The notes below the pieces were generated by a model. It had not been told where the DNA came from. It made no database searches and saw only the letters and a program-made list of their open reading frames with translations. DNA of 36,453 nt from Mesorhizobium sp. (GTDB lineage: Bacteria > Pseudomonadota > Alphaproteobacteria > Rhizobiales > Rhizobiaceae), in the NCBI GenBank assembly GCA_004020365.1, contig SAQR01000060.1, positions 1 to 36,453 on the forward strand, given 5' to 3'. The translations under genes and the position numbers were made by a program. Below are positions 1 through 6,090 of the stretch, piece after piece. Position 1 is the stretch's first letter, and the number at the start of each line of letters is the position of its first letter.

Positions 1-151
1 CCATGTAATTGGCAATAATTCGGGACGCGAGCGTTTCGCGTTGTTGTTCCGATTGGCCGTCAATTTTCAAGCGATTGAACACGCGGCCAAGTAGCGCCAG
101 CTCGGACGGGTTGAAAACACCCGAATTCTCTGCTCTTCCACGAATCGGCAT
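1..151 (-). CDS. Small conserved protein of unknown function, N-terminal 50 residues (cut by window edge)
   Basis: An open frame starts at ATG 151 and runs off the left edge. It begins MPIRGRAENSGVF and contains a mixed helical stretch ending RIIANYM. I do not recognise a named domain. It is supported as real because a degraded relative lies at about 28610-28680, where the segment around EALASRIVANY is nearly the same in protein sequence. The charged, helix-rich composition suggests a small soluble protein. The remainder of the gene is outside the window, so its full length is unknown. No promoter is obvious upstream. Confidence 0.6.
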   Translation of the reverse strand, partial: MPIRGRAENSGVFNPSELALLGRVFNRLKIDGQSEQQRETLASRIIANYM

Positions 152-271
152 GACAAACCCCCTTCGCCCAGAGACTTTGTTCGTGCAGCATTATCATACA
201 CCAAAAAACCGCACCCCGTTGCAGAATCGCATCTCCGTCGGACTTCGACAGGTTCAGGCCATTGAAGCTCG

Positions 272-478
272 TTATTGAGTACCAACCAGGCGGTACCGGA
301 ATTGATTGCGGATGTGGTCGTTGAAGTAGCGGCCCTTGGCGAAGGCGGCTCGGAACTGCGCGAAGGTCTCCGGCGGCACGTCCTCGAACTGGTAGCATTT
401 ACCGCTGGCCACGAACCACACAGAGAGGGTTCTGCGTTCCGGATCGTATTCCGTTTTCCGTATCGAGGTGGACGGCAT
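272..478 (-). CDS. KTSC domain-containing protein
   Basis: A 68-residue protein starting MPSTSIRKTEYDPERRTL. It matches the small KTSC family: an early Ser-x-x-I region, a central aromatic block (LSVWFVASGKCYQFEDV), then VPPETFAQF and a C-terminal FNDHIRNQFRY. The family is found alone or fused to lysyl-tRNA synthetase-like or phage proteins, and its biochemical role is not established. I chose ATG 478 because an AAGG-type ribosome site sits about nine bases upstream; an in-frame GTG at 487 is the alternative. Length is normal for the family. It is the best-recognised gene in the left-end group of small minus-strand genes. Confidence 0.85.
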   Translation of the reverse strand: MPSTSIRKTEYDPERRTLSVWFVASGKCYQFEDVPPETFAQFRAAFAKGRYFNDHIRNQFRYRLVGTQ

Positions 479-581
479 GACGTTCACGCCTTCGTTCGGC
501 GCGGGAAGCGCCAGCTAGTCGCCCCGCTGGATCCTACCACAGCAGTTTAGAAGGCCGGTCAATGGGGGGTATGTAGGGCAG

Positions 582-767
582 CTAAGGGGTTTCGTCCTGA
601 CCGGCCTTACCGATCGCCTCAAGCAATGAAGCTAGGCTTGGCGGCAGCTCTGGTTCGACCTCCAGCCCAAGCAGCTTGTGTACGTGATGACGATTGTCTT
701 CTGCACCGATGAACTGCCGGATGGCATCGGCAAGGGGCTTGTGCCCGGCCTTGTCACGCTTTGCCAT
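582..767 (-). CDS. Hypothetical protein, 61 aa
   Basis: Starts MAKRDKAGHKPLADAIRQF and ends GKAGQDETP. It is charged, mostly helical, and has no signal peptide or membrane segment. I do not recognise the family. The open frame extends 13 codons further upstream, but the lysine-rich start at 767 looks more natural. The Shine-Dalgarno match is weak. It lies just downstream, on the same strand, of the hairpins at 829-928, so those hairpins separate it from the small RNA upstream. Function unknown. Confidence 0.5.
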   Translation of the reverse strand: MAKRDKAGHKPLADAIRQFIGAEDNRHHVHKLLGLEVEPELPPSLASLLEAIGKAGQDETP

Positions 768-828
768 GTGCGATTGTCCATCCGGTGTGTAGCCCGAACT
801 CACCAATCACCAAATGGTTGCATTAAAA

Positions 829-882
829 GCCCGCGTCCCTCGGAGGAAGAGGACGCGGGCCTATCGGAGGAGACTGTCCGAT
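829..882 (-). terminator. Stem-loop plus rho-independent terminator downstream of sRNA-1
   Basis: On the minus strand a 6-bp hairpin (863-868 with 877-882, loop CAGTCTCC) is followed by a perfect 10-bp stem GCCCGCGTCC/GGACGCGGGC (829-838 with 851-860) with loop TCTTCCTCCGAG and then TTTTAA. The pair repeats the second hairpin and terminator of the small RNA at 887-985 but has no promoter or 5' hairpin of its own. It may be a backup terminator giving a longer form of that RNA, or a partial duplicate. Confidence 0.75.
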
Positions 883-886
883 CTTG

Positions 887-985
887 CAAAGCAAGCCCGC
901 GCCGCGAGGGGGACAGAAGGACGCGGGCCGATCGGATCGGAGGGATCAAATCCGATCTCTCAGCACAAAGGACGAGTGCTGCACG
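887..985 (-). ncRNA. Candidate stress-regulated small RNA, copy 1 (sRNA-1)
   Basis: The predicted transcript starts at the 8-mer CGTGCAGC five bases after the -10 of the promoter at 991-1015. Three stems are visible: CAGCAC/GTGCTG (961-966 with 976-981), GATCGGA/TCCGATC (935-941 with 951-957, loop TTTGATCCC) and a GC-rich terminal stem (895-901 with 922-928) whose loop contains CCCCCTC. The same order, stems and 5' 8-mer recur at 28400-28498 with different loop sequence, which supports conserved RNA structure. The U-tract (TTGCTTTG) is imperfect, so readthrough to the terminator at 829 is possible. No convincing reading frame occupies it. An antisense role through C-rich loops is inference. 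Confidence 0.7.
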
Positions 986-990
986 ATTTG

Positions 991-1015
991 AACGTACCGG
1001 CTCGGCCCGGGTTCC
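991..1015 (-). promoter_or_regulatory. EcfG-type promoter of sRNA-1
   Basis: Minus strand GGAAC (1015-1011), 16 bases, then CGTT (994-991): an exact match to the alphaproteobacterial general-stress sigma factor consensus. The spacer CCGGGCCGAGCC part is shared with the promoter at 28504-28529, showing the two loci are paralogous. Confidence 0.75.
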
Positions 1016-1044
1016 CGGACGGAACACAAAATGCATGGTCACGC

Positions 1045-1089
1045 AAAAAGCCCGCCGCCCGCGCCTCGATAGGGGGATAGGACGCGGGC
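1045..1089 (-). terminator. Rho-independent terminator of the 1097-1351 gene
   Basis: Minus strand stem CCCGCG/CGCGGG (1083-1089 with 1057-1063, alternatively 1050-1055) followed by TTTTT at 1049-1045. It begins eight bases after the stop codon at 1097 and separates that gene from the sRNA-1 promoter. Confidence 0.65.
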
Positions 1090-1096
1090 CAATCAC

Positions 1097-1351
1097 TCAA
1101 CGACTGTTCGAAGAGATTGGCAGTGTTCTCGATGTCGGTGGCGCATCATGACCGCCGGCGGCACCTTCATTGCTGGGGGGATCGATCTTCACCAAGCGGT
1201 CTGCAGCCTCGACCACACGCCGTATCCTACTGCACAGCGCGATGTTCTCGGCCAGCATTTCTTCTGTGCGTTCAAGAGCGAGCTCGGTCTGATTCATGCG
1301 CTCTCTGGCATCGGCCATCGCGCGTCCGTGGAGTTCCATGGCGTCCATCAT
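1097..1351 (-). CDS. Hypothetical coiled-coil protein, 84 aa
   Basis: Starts MMDAMELHGRAMADARERM. The first two thirds are rich in Ala, Glu and Arg with a heptad-like pattern (ELALERTEEMLAENIAL), suggesting one long amphipathic helix; the tail is Gly/Pro/Ser rich. No domain is recognised. The start is 1351 or 1348, and the Shine-Dalgarno match is poor. A terminator immediately follows the stop. A plus-strand open frame overlaps it fully but has less protein-like composition. Function unknown. Confidence 0.5.
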   Translation of the reverse strand: MMDAMELHGRAMADARERMNQTELALERTEEMLAENIALCSRIRRVVEAADRLVKIDPPSNEGAAGGHDAPPTSRTLPISSNSR

Positions 1352-1390
1352 GGTTCACTAACTCATGGCGGTCCGGATCGTTCCAGCCTG

Positions 1391-1527
1391 ATGCTCACCT
1401 ACGACGACCTCACTAACTTCTGGAGCACCTGCCCATGATCGCCTACGACCGTGTCCGTTTCACCATGAAGGACTCTGATTGCAACCGCGCCGCCACCTCC
1501 CGAGAGCGCAGAAGGCTTTCGGCATGA
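1391..1527 (+). other. Two very short overlapping reading frames (15 and 30 aa)
   Basis: ATG 1391 opens a 15-codon frame ending TGA 1436-1438, and ATG 1435 overlaps that stop and opens a 30-codon frame (MIAYDRVRFTM..., stop 1525-1527). That stop overlaps ATG 1524 of the next gene. The linked stop-start overlaps are the main evidence that translation is coupled through here. The peptides themselves are not recognised, and either could be a remnant of a longer gene. Confidence 0.3.
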
Positions 1528-1709
1528 CGTTCAGCCAGGCCTATGAGGCGCTCCGTGTCAGCAAGACCATCATCTGCCGCCCCTCCCAATTCGCCCGGTT
1601 CCTGATCTACCGCGCGGAAGAAGCCAGCACTCGGTTCCGTCAGTTCGACGCCGAGCTCATCCCGGCCGCCCGCCACGACCTGATCATTGACGTCAGCGAG
1701 GCCGCATGA
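1524..1709 (+). CDS. Hypothetical protein, 61 aa, ATGA-coupled
   Basis: Starts MTFSQAYEALRVSKTIICRP and ends IIDVSEAA. ATG 1524 overlaps the preceding stop (ATGA), and its own stop overlaps the next start at 1706 in the same way. It has FARFLIYRAEEASTRF, a basic amphipathic helix, and resembles the small DNA-handling or accessory proteins seen in rhizobial plasmid and prophage segments, but I cannot name a family. Coupling to its neighbours suggests one polycistronic message. Confidence 0.55.
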   Translation: MTFSQAYEALRVSKTIICRPSQFARFLIYRAEEASTRFRQFDAELIPAARHDLIIDVSEAA

Positions 1710-1933
1710 AGATCGATTTCCCCACACGAAAGGAGCCGATCTTTGCCCACGGCAGGAACGGCTACTTCGAAGCGACCGCAATCAACATCTTGGCCTTGCC
1801 GGACGACATCAGGCTGGAGAACTGGACCAGCAAGGACGCGATTGGCATCGGGCGTGTCGTCCTGCCGGCCGACCGCAACGTCATCCGAGATCTCGCGAAC
1901 CATCTCAACAGGATAGCTGACAAGCTGCCCTGA
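1706..1933 (+). CDS. Hypothetical protein, 75 aa
   Basis: Starts MKIDFPTRKEPIFAHGRNGY with ATG 1706 overlapping the previous stop. The sequence alternates short hydrophobic and charged segments, consistent with a small alpha/beta fold, and ends in a helix (NVIRDLANHLNRIADKLP). No signal peptide or membrane segment. I do not recognise the family. A longer frame in another register covers part of it but lacks the stop-start coupling. Function unknown. Confidence 0.6.
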   Translation: MKIDFPTRKEPIFAHGRNGYFEATAINILALPDDIRLENWTSKDAIGIGRVVLPADRNVIRDLANHLNRIADKLP

Positions 1934-2044
1934 CACCAGTTTCAGGTGCCTGTTGCTCTCCTCCTGTGAACCCCAACCATCCACTTAACGGCAACGCATG
2001 TTGGCTCGATGTCGTACCTGCATCGGGGCGTGGATGGTTGGGGT

Positions 2045-2338
2045 TCATCCTCGGAACCGCTCGGTGTGCCAATGAATCTTACCGTCGATCTTCATGGGCT
2101 TGTGGATCATCAACCGCTTAGGCAGATGCTCGGGGTGAACCTCGAGCAACGTGATCGTGATCTGCGGCTTACAGCGGCTGCAATCGAATTTGAGCGAATG
2201 TGGGTCGACACCGCCGCCGTAGACCATCATCAGGTCGGCCGATCGACAATAGCGGACGTTACCGCAGCTGCATTCGGCTTTAACAAGCATGTTGTGCCGG
2301 GTCGCCTTGCCCAGCGTGTCGATCGGATCGTGCGCCAT
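2045..2338 (-). CDS. Zinc-ribbon-like hypothetical protein, 97 aa
   Basis: Starts MAHDPIDTLGKATRHNMLV. Four cysteines are arranged CxCGNVRYC and later CSRC, the spacing of a treble-clef or ribbon zinc site (CSCGNVRYCRSADL... DCSRCKP). The C-terminal third (PKRLMIHKPMKIDGKIHWH) is basic. Known small rhizobial proteins of this sort are uncharacterised; nucleic-acid binding is inference. I used ATG 2338 rather than the farther upstream start, because the extra N-terminal residues are unlike the rest. It is divergent from the gene at 2441, sharing an AT-rich gap. Confidence 0.6.
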   Translation of the reverse strand: MAHDPIDTLGKATRHNMLVKAECSCGNVRYCRSADLMMVYGGGVDPHSLKFDCSRCKPQITITLLEVHPEHLPKRLMIHKPMKIDGKIHWHTERFRG

Positions 2339-2440
2339 GAGAATAGAAAAGGAACATTTTCCTCTCCGGTCAAGGCGCCCTTGACATTTTGTTCTCTTTT
2401 TGTTCACTGTTGGCCAAGCAGCAACAGGAAGCACGGACAG

Positions 2441-2812
2441 ATGCGTAACCGCGCGCCCTCGCCTGCCAGGATCGATCGCGAGTGGCCGTATCAGGTCGCT
2501 CTGCCTGACGACCTATGTACGGGGCGCAGCTTCACATTGATCCGCGAATTTTGCGAAGAGCGCAGTCTGGCCCCGAGGAAAAGGCTAGTGCAGGCGATAT
2601 GGCCAGACCATAGATATGAAAACTGGCGGCTCTATTGCTTCGCCGACGAGGCATCCGCACAAGCGTTCCTTGAACGTTTTCCAGGCGTGATGTTCGATCC
2701 AAAGCGGGACCGGGAAAATGGCAAGGCACAAGGTGTCTGGCGCCGGACGGGCGAGTACAAAAGAATTCTCGATCTTGGGCCGCTGAGCGTTCCCGAGATC
2801 CTGCGCAATTGA
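2441..2812 (+). CDS. Hypothetical protein, 123 aa
   Basis: Starts MRNRAPSPARIDREWPYQVAL. It is rich in aromatic and charged residues (WPDHRYENWRLYCFADEASA). The segment ADEASAQAFLERFPGVMFDP reads as a helix followed by a strand. No domain is recognised. The open frame continues upstream to 2009, but that part is the antisense of the zinc-ribbon gene, so I start at ATG 2441. It is followed closely by the gene at 2823, which may be co-transcribed. Function unknown. Confidence 0.6.
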   Translation: MRNRAPSPARIDREWPYQVALPDDLCTGRSFTLIREFCEERSLAPRKRLVQAIWPDHRYENWRLYCFADEASAQAFLERFPGVMFDPKRDRENGKAQGVWRRTGEYKRILDLGPLSVPEILRN

Positions 2813-2822
2813 GGCTACGGCG

Positions 2823-3005
2823 ATGAGCGACGAACTGATCCGTCTTCCGGATGCAATGGAGCCCGTCACACGCCCTGGCATTCAGCATCATCGGTGCGTG
2901 CACCCCGGCTGTGGCAAGAATGCCGGATGGGGCTTCGCCAAGCCGAGACAGACACCGCACTGGTTCTGTTTCGAGCACCGTGCCGAAGGGGAGCTTTTTC
3001 TTTAG
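2823..3005 (+). CDS. Small cysteine-containing hypothetical protein, 60 aa
   Basis: Starts MSDELIRLPDAMEPVTRPGI. A putative metal site is formed by CVHPGCGKNAGWGF and WFCFEHR, that is CxxxxC followed by CxxxH. GAGG eight bases upstream of ATG 2823 is a good ribosome site. It lies 10 bases after the previous gene and is probably in the same transcript. The motif looks like a short zinc finger of uncertain function. Confidence 0.65.
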   Translation: MSDELIRLPDAMEPVTRPGIQHHRCVHPGCGKNAGWGFAKPRQTPHWFCFEHRAEGELFL

Positions 3006-3025
3006 ACGGCAATTGTCCGCCTACG

Positions 3026-3535
3026 TCACCGTTTCGCGGTGTCAGAATCCCGCGCGTCGCGTCTGAGGAACTCGGTGGTGACCGTACCGAGTTTGCTTTC
3101 CAGCCAGTCGGCCATCGCCTCTTCTTCGCGCAGGTTTGCTTTGCACGCGTTTTCGGTCTCGGAATCGCCGATCTCGCCGGCTGCGGCAATGAGCATCTTG
3201 TAGCTGGCGATTTCCATATGCTCGAACGTGTAGCTGGCCAGCGATCCTTTCATCACCTCGTCGCCTGCAAAAATGCCGCTGATGTTCTGTCCGAAGGCGA
3301 TTAGCTTACCGCCGGCATCCTTCAGCGTCGAAGATCCCTCGCCAATCCGATCGAGGCATTGTTCGAGACGTTTTGCCTGTTGCCTCGTTTCTTCGAGATG
3401 CGTGTTCATCCGGTCGCGAATCTCGGGATAGTTTTCGAGACGCTCGATTTGGCCGCTCAAAATGGTCTCGGCCTGTTCTTCCATGGCGTGAGCGTCGCGC
3501 AGCCACTGCACCAAACGTTCCTTGGGCTCTGTCAT
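3026..3535 (-). CDS. DUF892 ferritin-like protein (YciE/YciF family), copy 1
   Basis: A 169-residue all-helical protein starting MTEPKERLVQWLRDAHAMEE. It has the DUF892 pattern of four long helices carrying Glu/His residues (HAMEEQAE near the start, FEHMEIASY and LREEEAMADWL later) that could bind a di-metal centre. Family members are induced by osmotic and general stress; the reaction is not established. It lies 40 bases downstream of an exact EcfG-type promoter. The gene with its promoter is repeated at 23470-24043, with four amino-acid differences. The C-terminal tail is charged (RRDARDSDTAKR). Confidence 0.9.
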   Translation of the reverse strand: MTEPKERLVQWLRDAHAMEEQAETILSGQIERLENYPEIRDRMNTHLEETRQQAKRLEQCLDRIGEGSSTLKDAGGKLIAFGQNISGIFAGDEVMKGSLASYTFEHMEIASYKMLIAAAGEIGDSETENACKANLREEEAMADWLESKLGTVTTEFLRRDARDSDTAKR

Positions 3536-3574
3536 GTCCGTCTCCGTTGGTCAGCATAGTTTTACTGCCATCGC

Positions 3575-3599
3575 AACGTCGCCACAGACCGTTAGTTCC
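3575..3599 (-). promoter_or_regulatory. EcfG-type promoter of DUF892 copy 1
   Basis: Minus strand GGAAC (3599-3595), 16 bases, CGTT (3578-3575); the start codon is 40 bases downstream. The duplicated segment ends one base beyond this -35. Confidence 0.75.
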
Positions 3600-3600
3600 G

Positions 3601-4045
3601 TCGAGTGAATCGGCCGGCTGGACGCGTGGGGAGATCAAGCGCTCGTTAAGGCGTCTGATCGCTGCCGACAACATGACGTAAAAAGAAACGTCAAGGTCGA
3701 GGCGCAGCCCGCGATAGCAATGATGCGTGCAGGGAAGCTTAACTGGTCAACAGGCACATACGCCTACGGTCAGGGGCCTTTCGTCTTGACCTTGGAATGA
3801 AGAGCACTGTCAGGCAAAGGAAGAGCACCTACACTCGGCGAGCCTTAGCCAGGATTCCTGAGACAGGAAACCCGCTCGCTCATACAGCACCAGCCGCTCC
3901 CGATCCTCCAGGCTTTCCAATCATTGCCACCCTGCCCTACCAGCGGCACGTCCGCAACTTCTTGCCATTCTCCACATGTTTGGTCGACCCGCGTTAGGAC
4001 ACGTCGCGCTCACGCTTCATTACAGGCTTACTGCGGGCCAGCCCG
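3601..4045. other. Gap with no supported gene
   Basis: Short open frames here (for example 3797-3997) have poor composition and no ribosome site. I see no terminator with a U-tract, no promoter match and no recognised remnant. Confidence 0.5.
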
Positions 4046-4333
4046 CTAGTCGGGATACCTCAAACGCTTGTGGCTTGGCATGGCGTGGTGAAGCGCCTCG
4101 CCAAGGTCGCGCATGTCGATCTCTTGTCCGCACACCGGACAGATCGTGAAATGCTCGCGCTCGTCCTTCACCTGGCCATCGTGACGATTTCCCTTGAATC
4201 CAGTCGCCTCGTTGTTCGTCGGCGGCCGGCGTCGCATGGCCTTCACCGCCTCGCTGAGGGTCGGCCCGCCCTTCGCTTTCGCCCTTATCCGCGCGTGAGT
4301 CTGCTCCACCGCTTTCTCTGGGTCGTCGGCCAT
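4046..4333 (-). CDS. Hypothetical zinc-finger-like protein, 95 aa
   Basis: Starts MADDPEKAVEQTHARIRAKA. The C-terminal half has ICPVCGQEIDM and HHAMPSHKR, a CxxC followed by HH and H that could bind zinc. The N-terminal half is basic and helical. AGGAGG lies seven bases before ATG 4333; a second ATG at 4339 is too close to that site to be favoured. It is divergent from the glycosidase gene. The family is not recognised beyond the CPVC motif. Confidence 0.6.
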   Translation of the reverse strand: MADDPEKAVEQTHARIRAKAKGGPTLSEAVKAMRRRPPTNNEATGFKGNRHDGQVKDEREHFTICPVCGQEIDMRDLGEALHHAMPSHKRLRYPD

Positions 4334-4508
4334 TTCCATGCCTCCTGACCCTCGCAACGCGGGACGGGCGGTTTTGTTGCTATCCGGCCCAAGGAGACAT
4401 TCGAACGTACACCAACTCGACAAGGTCAGATCCAAGATCCGCGCTCTGTCCATGAAGACCATCGCCAATGCAGGAGGAAGCGCCTCACCCCGCCATAAGC
4501 CTTGAAGC

Positions 4509-4533
4509 GGAACGTTAGCCCGCGCTGATGGTT
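4509..4533 (+). promoter_or_regulatory. Weak EcfG-like promoter before the glycosidase
   Basis: GGAAC (4509-4513), 16 bases, GGTT (4530-4533): one mismatch in the -10. If used, it would place the transcript start beyond ATG 4528 and favour ATG 4555 as the true start. Confidence 0.3.
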
Positions 4534-5595
4534 TTCTTTCAGCAGTGGTTGGCAATGCGACGTCAGAGGCATCCAGTGTTAACCGTCGAAGGAAAATGGA
4601 TATGGGACAGCTGGTATTGCCGGGATGACCAGGGACTCTGGCATGCCTTCTTTTTACAGGCCGATCGGTCGCTTGGGAATCCCGAACTTCGACACTGGAA
4701 CGTTACCTGGGGCCTCGCCACAAGTCCCGATCTACGTCAGTGGACGTATCGAGGAACGGTTTTCCGGCCGAGCAAAACCCCGTCCTTTGATGATCTGACG
4801 ATCTGGACCGGCTGTGTTGTGCGGAACGACAGGAATTCATGGACCCTCTTCTATACCGGGACATCACGCGCTGAAGAGGGCAAGATACAACGGATCGGAC
4901 GCGCTAGTAGCGCCGATCTAGTCCATTGGAGAAGGCAGGGCCTTGCGCTCGAGCGCACCGGTGAGAATGCCGAGTATTACGAGGGTTGCGTTCCGCGGCG
5001 CTGGAAGGACTGCTCGCTGCGGGATCCTTGGGTGATACGTGACCCCGAGGGCTCTGGCTGGCTGATGTATTTCACGGCCCGATCGCCGATGCCATCGGAT
5101 ACCAATGCCTCTGGTGCAATTGGCGTTGCCTATTCGCACGATCTTGTAAATTGGCAGCTTCAGCCTCCGGTTTATGTCGGATCTTTCGGGGAAATCGAGG
5201 TCCCCCAAGTCTTCCAGCGGGGCGACAAATGGTTCTGCCTGTTCTGCACACATTCACAATGTTGGTCGGAAGAATTCAAACGCAACTATCCGGGAGAGCC
5301 GGTAGCGGGCATCCACTATCTTGCTGCCGATCATCCCTTGGGGCCATGGAAACCAGCGGACGGTCCATTCCTATACGGCACATCCGACTGCGAGATATAT
5401 GCCGGGCGCCTTCTGACACATGATGACAAAGACTATCTGCTCGCCTTCTTTTCGGGTCCGGAGGAGCGGTTTTCGGGGACAATCTGCGACCCTATTCCAA
5501 TCCGCTTTGACGCGTGCGGAAGATTGGCGTTGGTCGAGCCACGATCTCGGGTCTGCGACGGGGAAAAACACCCGGTGGGTAGAACCTCAACCTGA
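4528..5595 (+). CDS. Five-bladed beta-propeller glycosidase, GH32/GH68-like
   Basis: A 355-residue protein (346 if ATG 4555 is used). The order of motifs fits clan GH-J and related propeller hydrolases: WIWDSWY (residues 24-30) supplies a nucleophile-like Asp, SLRDPWV (163-169) is the RDP motif, and EIEVPQVF (222-229) supplies a candidate acid/base Glu. Repeated segments with W/DLVNW and DLVHW mark propeller blades. Such enzymes act on fructans, sucrose or short beta-linked sugars; the substrate cannot be told here. There is no signal peptide, so a cytoplasmic oligosaccharide is more likely than a secreted polymer. No transporter or regulator flanks it, making it an orphan. Neither start has a clear ribosome site. 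Confidence 0.7.
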   Translation: MVFFQQWLAMRRQRHPVLTVEGKWIWDSWYCRDDQGLWHAFFLQADRSLGNPELRHWNVTWGLATSPDLRQWTYRGTVFRPSKTPSFDDLTIWTGCVVRNDRNSWTLFYTGTSRAEEGKIQRIGRASSADLVHWRRQGLALERTGENAEYYEGCVPRRWKDCSLRDPWVIRDPEGSGWLMYFTARSPMPSDTNASGAIGVAYSHDLVNWQLQPPVYVGSFGEIEVPQVFQRGDKWFCLFCTHSQCWSEEFKRNYPGEPVAGIHYLAADHPLGPWKPADGPFLYGTSDCEIYAGRLLTHDDKDYLLAFFSGPEERFSGTICDPIPIRFDACGRLALVEPRSRVCDGEKHPVGRTST

Positions 5596-5835
5596 CCCGG
5601 CGCCGAGCATCTCCAGGGATTTGGGGCGGGACCCGGGACGACGCAAGTTGACCCCAAGGCGGGCATTCCCGAATGCGAAATAAGCTCCTCGAAGCGGGCG
5701 TTGGGCGAGACCGAAAATCTCCGACTTCGTCGGACGTTCTTCGGCCGCTGCCTATTTTGCCCGGTTGGAAGTCAACCGAGAAACATCGTTCCGGCAAGAT
5801 TTCAGACGGGGCTGATCGGCACCGCCGCCGCAACC

Positions 5836-5991
5836 TCACATCCTTTTCTCGCGGCCGGGCCGCTTCAGTGTGCTCGCGTGTGTGTGAATCTTCGCTGTAT
5901 GGGCAAGCACCTCGGCCTTGCTTGGCCCGCGAACTATGACCGCCCAGTCGGTCGACGGCGGGCGGGTATCCATCCCAAATGAACGAGACAT
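5836..5991 (-). CDS. Hypothetical protein, 51 aa
   Basis: Starts MSRSFGMDTRPPSTDWAVIV and contains VRGPSKAEVLAHTAKIHTH. AGGAG lies seven bases before ATG 5991, the main support for it. The basic tail (RPGREKRM) ends before the stop. I do not recognise a family. The region 5596-5835 to its right on the map carries no supported gene. Confidence 0.5.
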   Translation of the reverse strand: MSRSFGMDTRPPSTDWAVIVRGPSKAEVLAHTAKIHTHASTLKRPGREKRM

Positions 5992-6090
5992 GATCTGATC
6001 TCCTGTGGTTTCGGTTGTGGCGCCTTCTTGGCGCACTTGCGAGAGATCGCAGCTTCGCAGAGGAGCAAGCGCTTGAACGCCCGTTGTTTT

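Larger units (their letters stand above)
3023..3600. repeat. Duplicated 578-bp segment, copy 1
   Basis: Identical in length to 23467-24044, with about 15 mismatches counted by eye and no indels. It spans the DUF892 coding region, leader and promoter; similarity stops abruptly on both sides. Confidence 0.9.

Noticed and set aside
178-200. A further CGTGCAGC 8-mer on the plus strand at about 191
   Set aside because: No GGAAC at the right distance, no (C/A)GTT five bases before it and no CCCGCG terminal stem after it.
970-1000. tRNA-like T arm (GTACG TTCAAAT CGTGC)
   Set aside because: No acceptor, D or anticodon arm is present. The stretch is explained by the EcfG -10 and the start of sRNA-1.
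2009-2440. N-terminal extension of the 123-aa gene to 267 aa
   Set aside because: It overlaps the cysteine-rich gene on the other strand completely and has no matching composition.
3797-3997. 66-aa open frame
   Set aside because: No ribosome site, proline-rich chance composition, no recognised motif.
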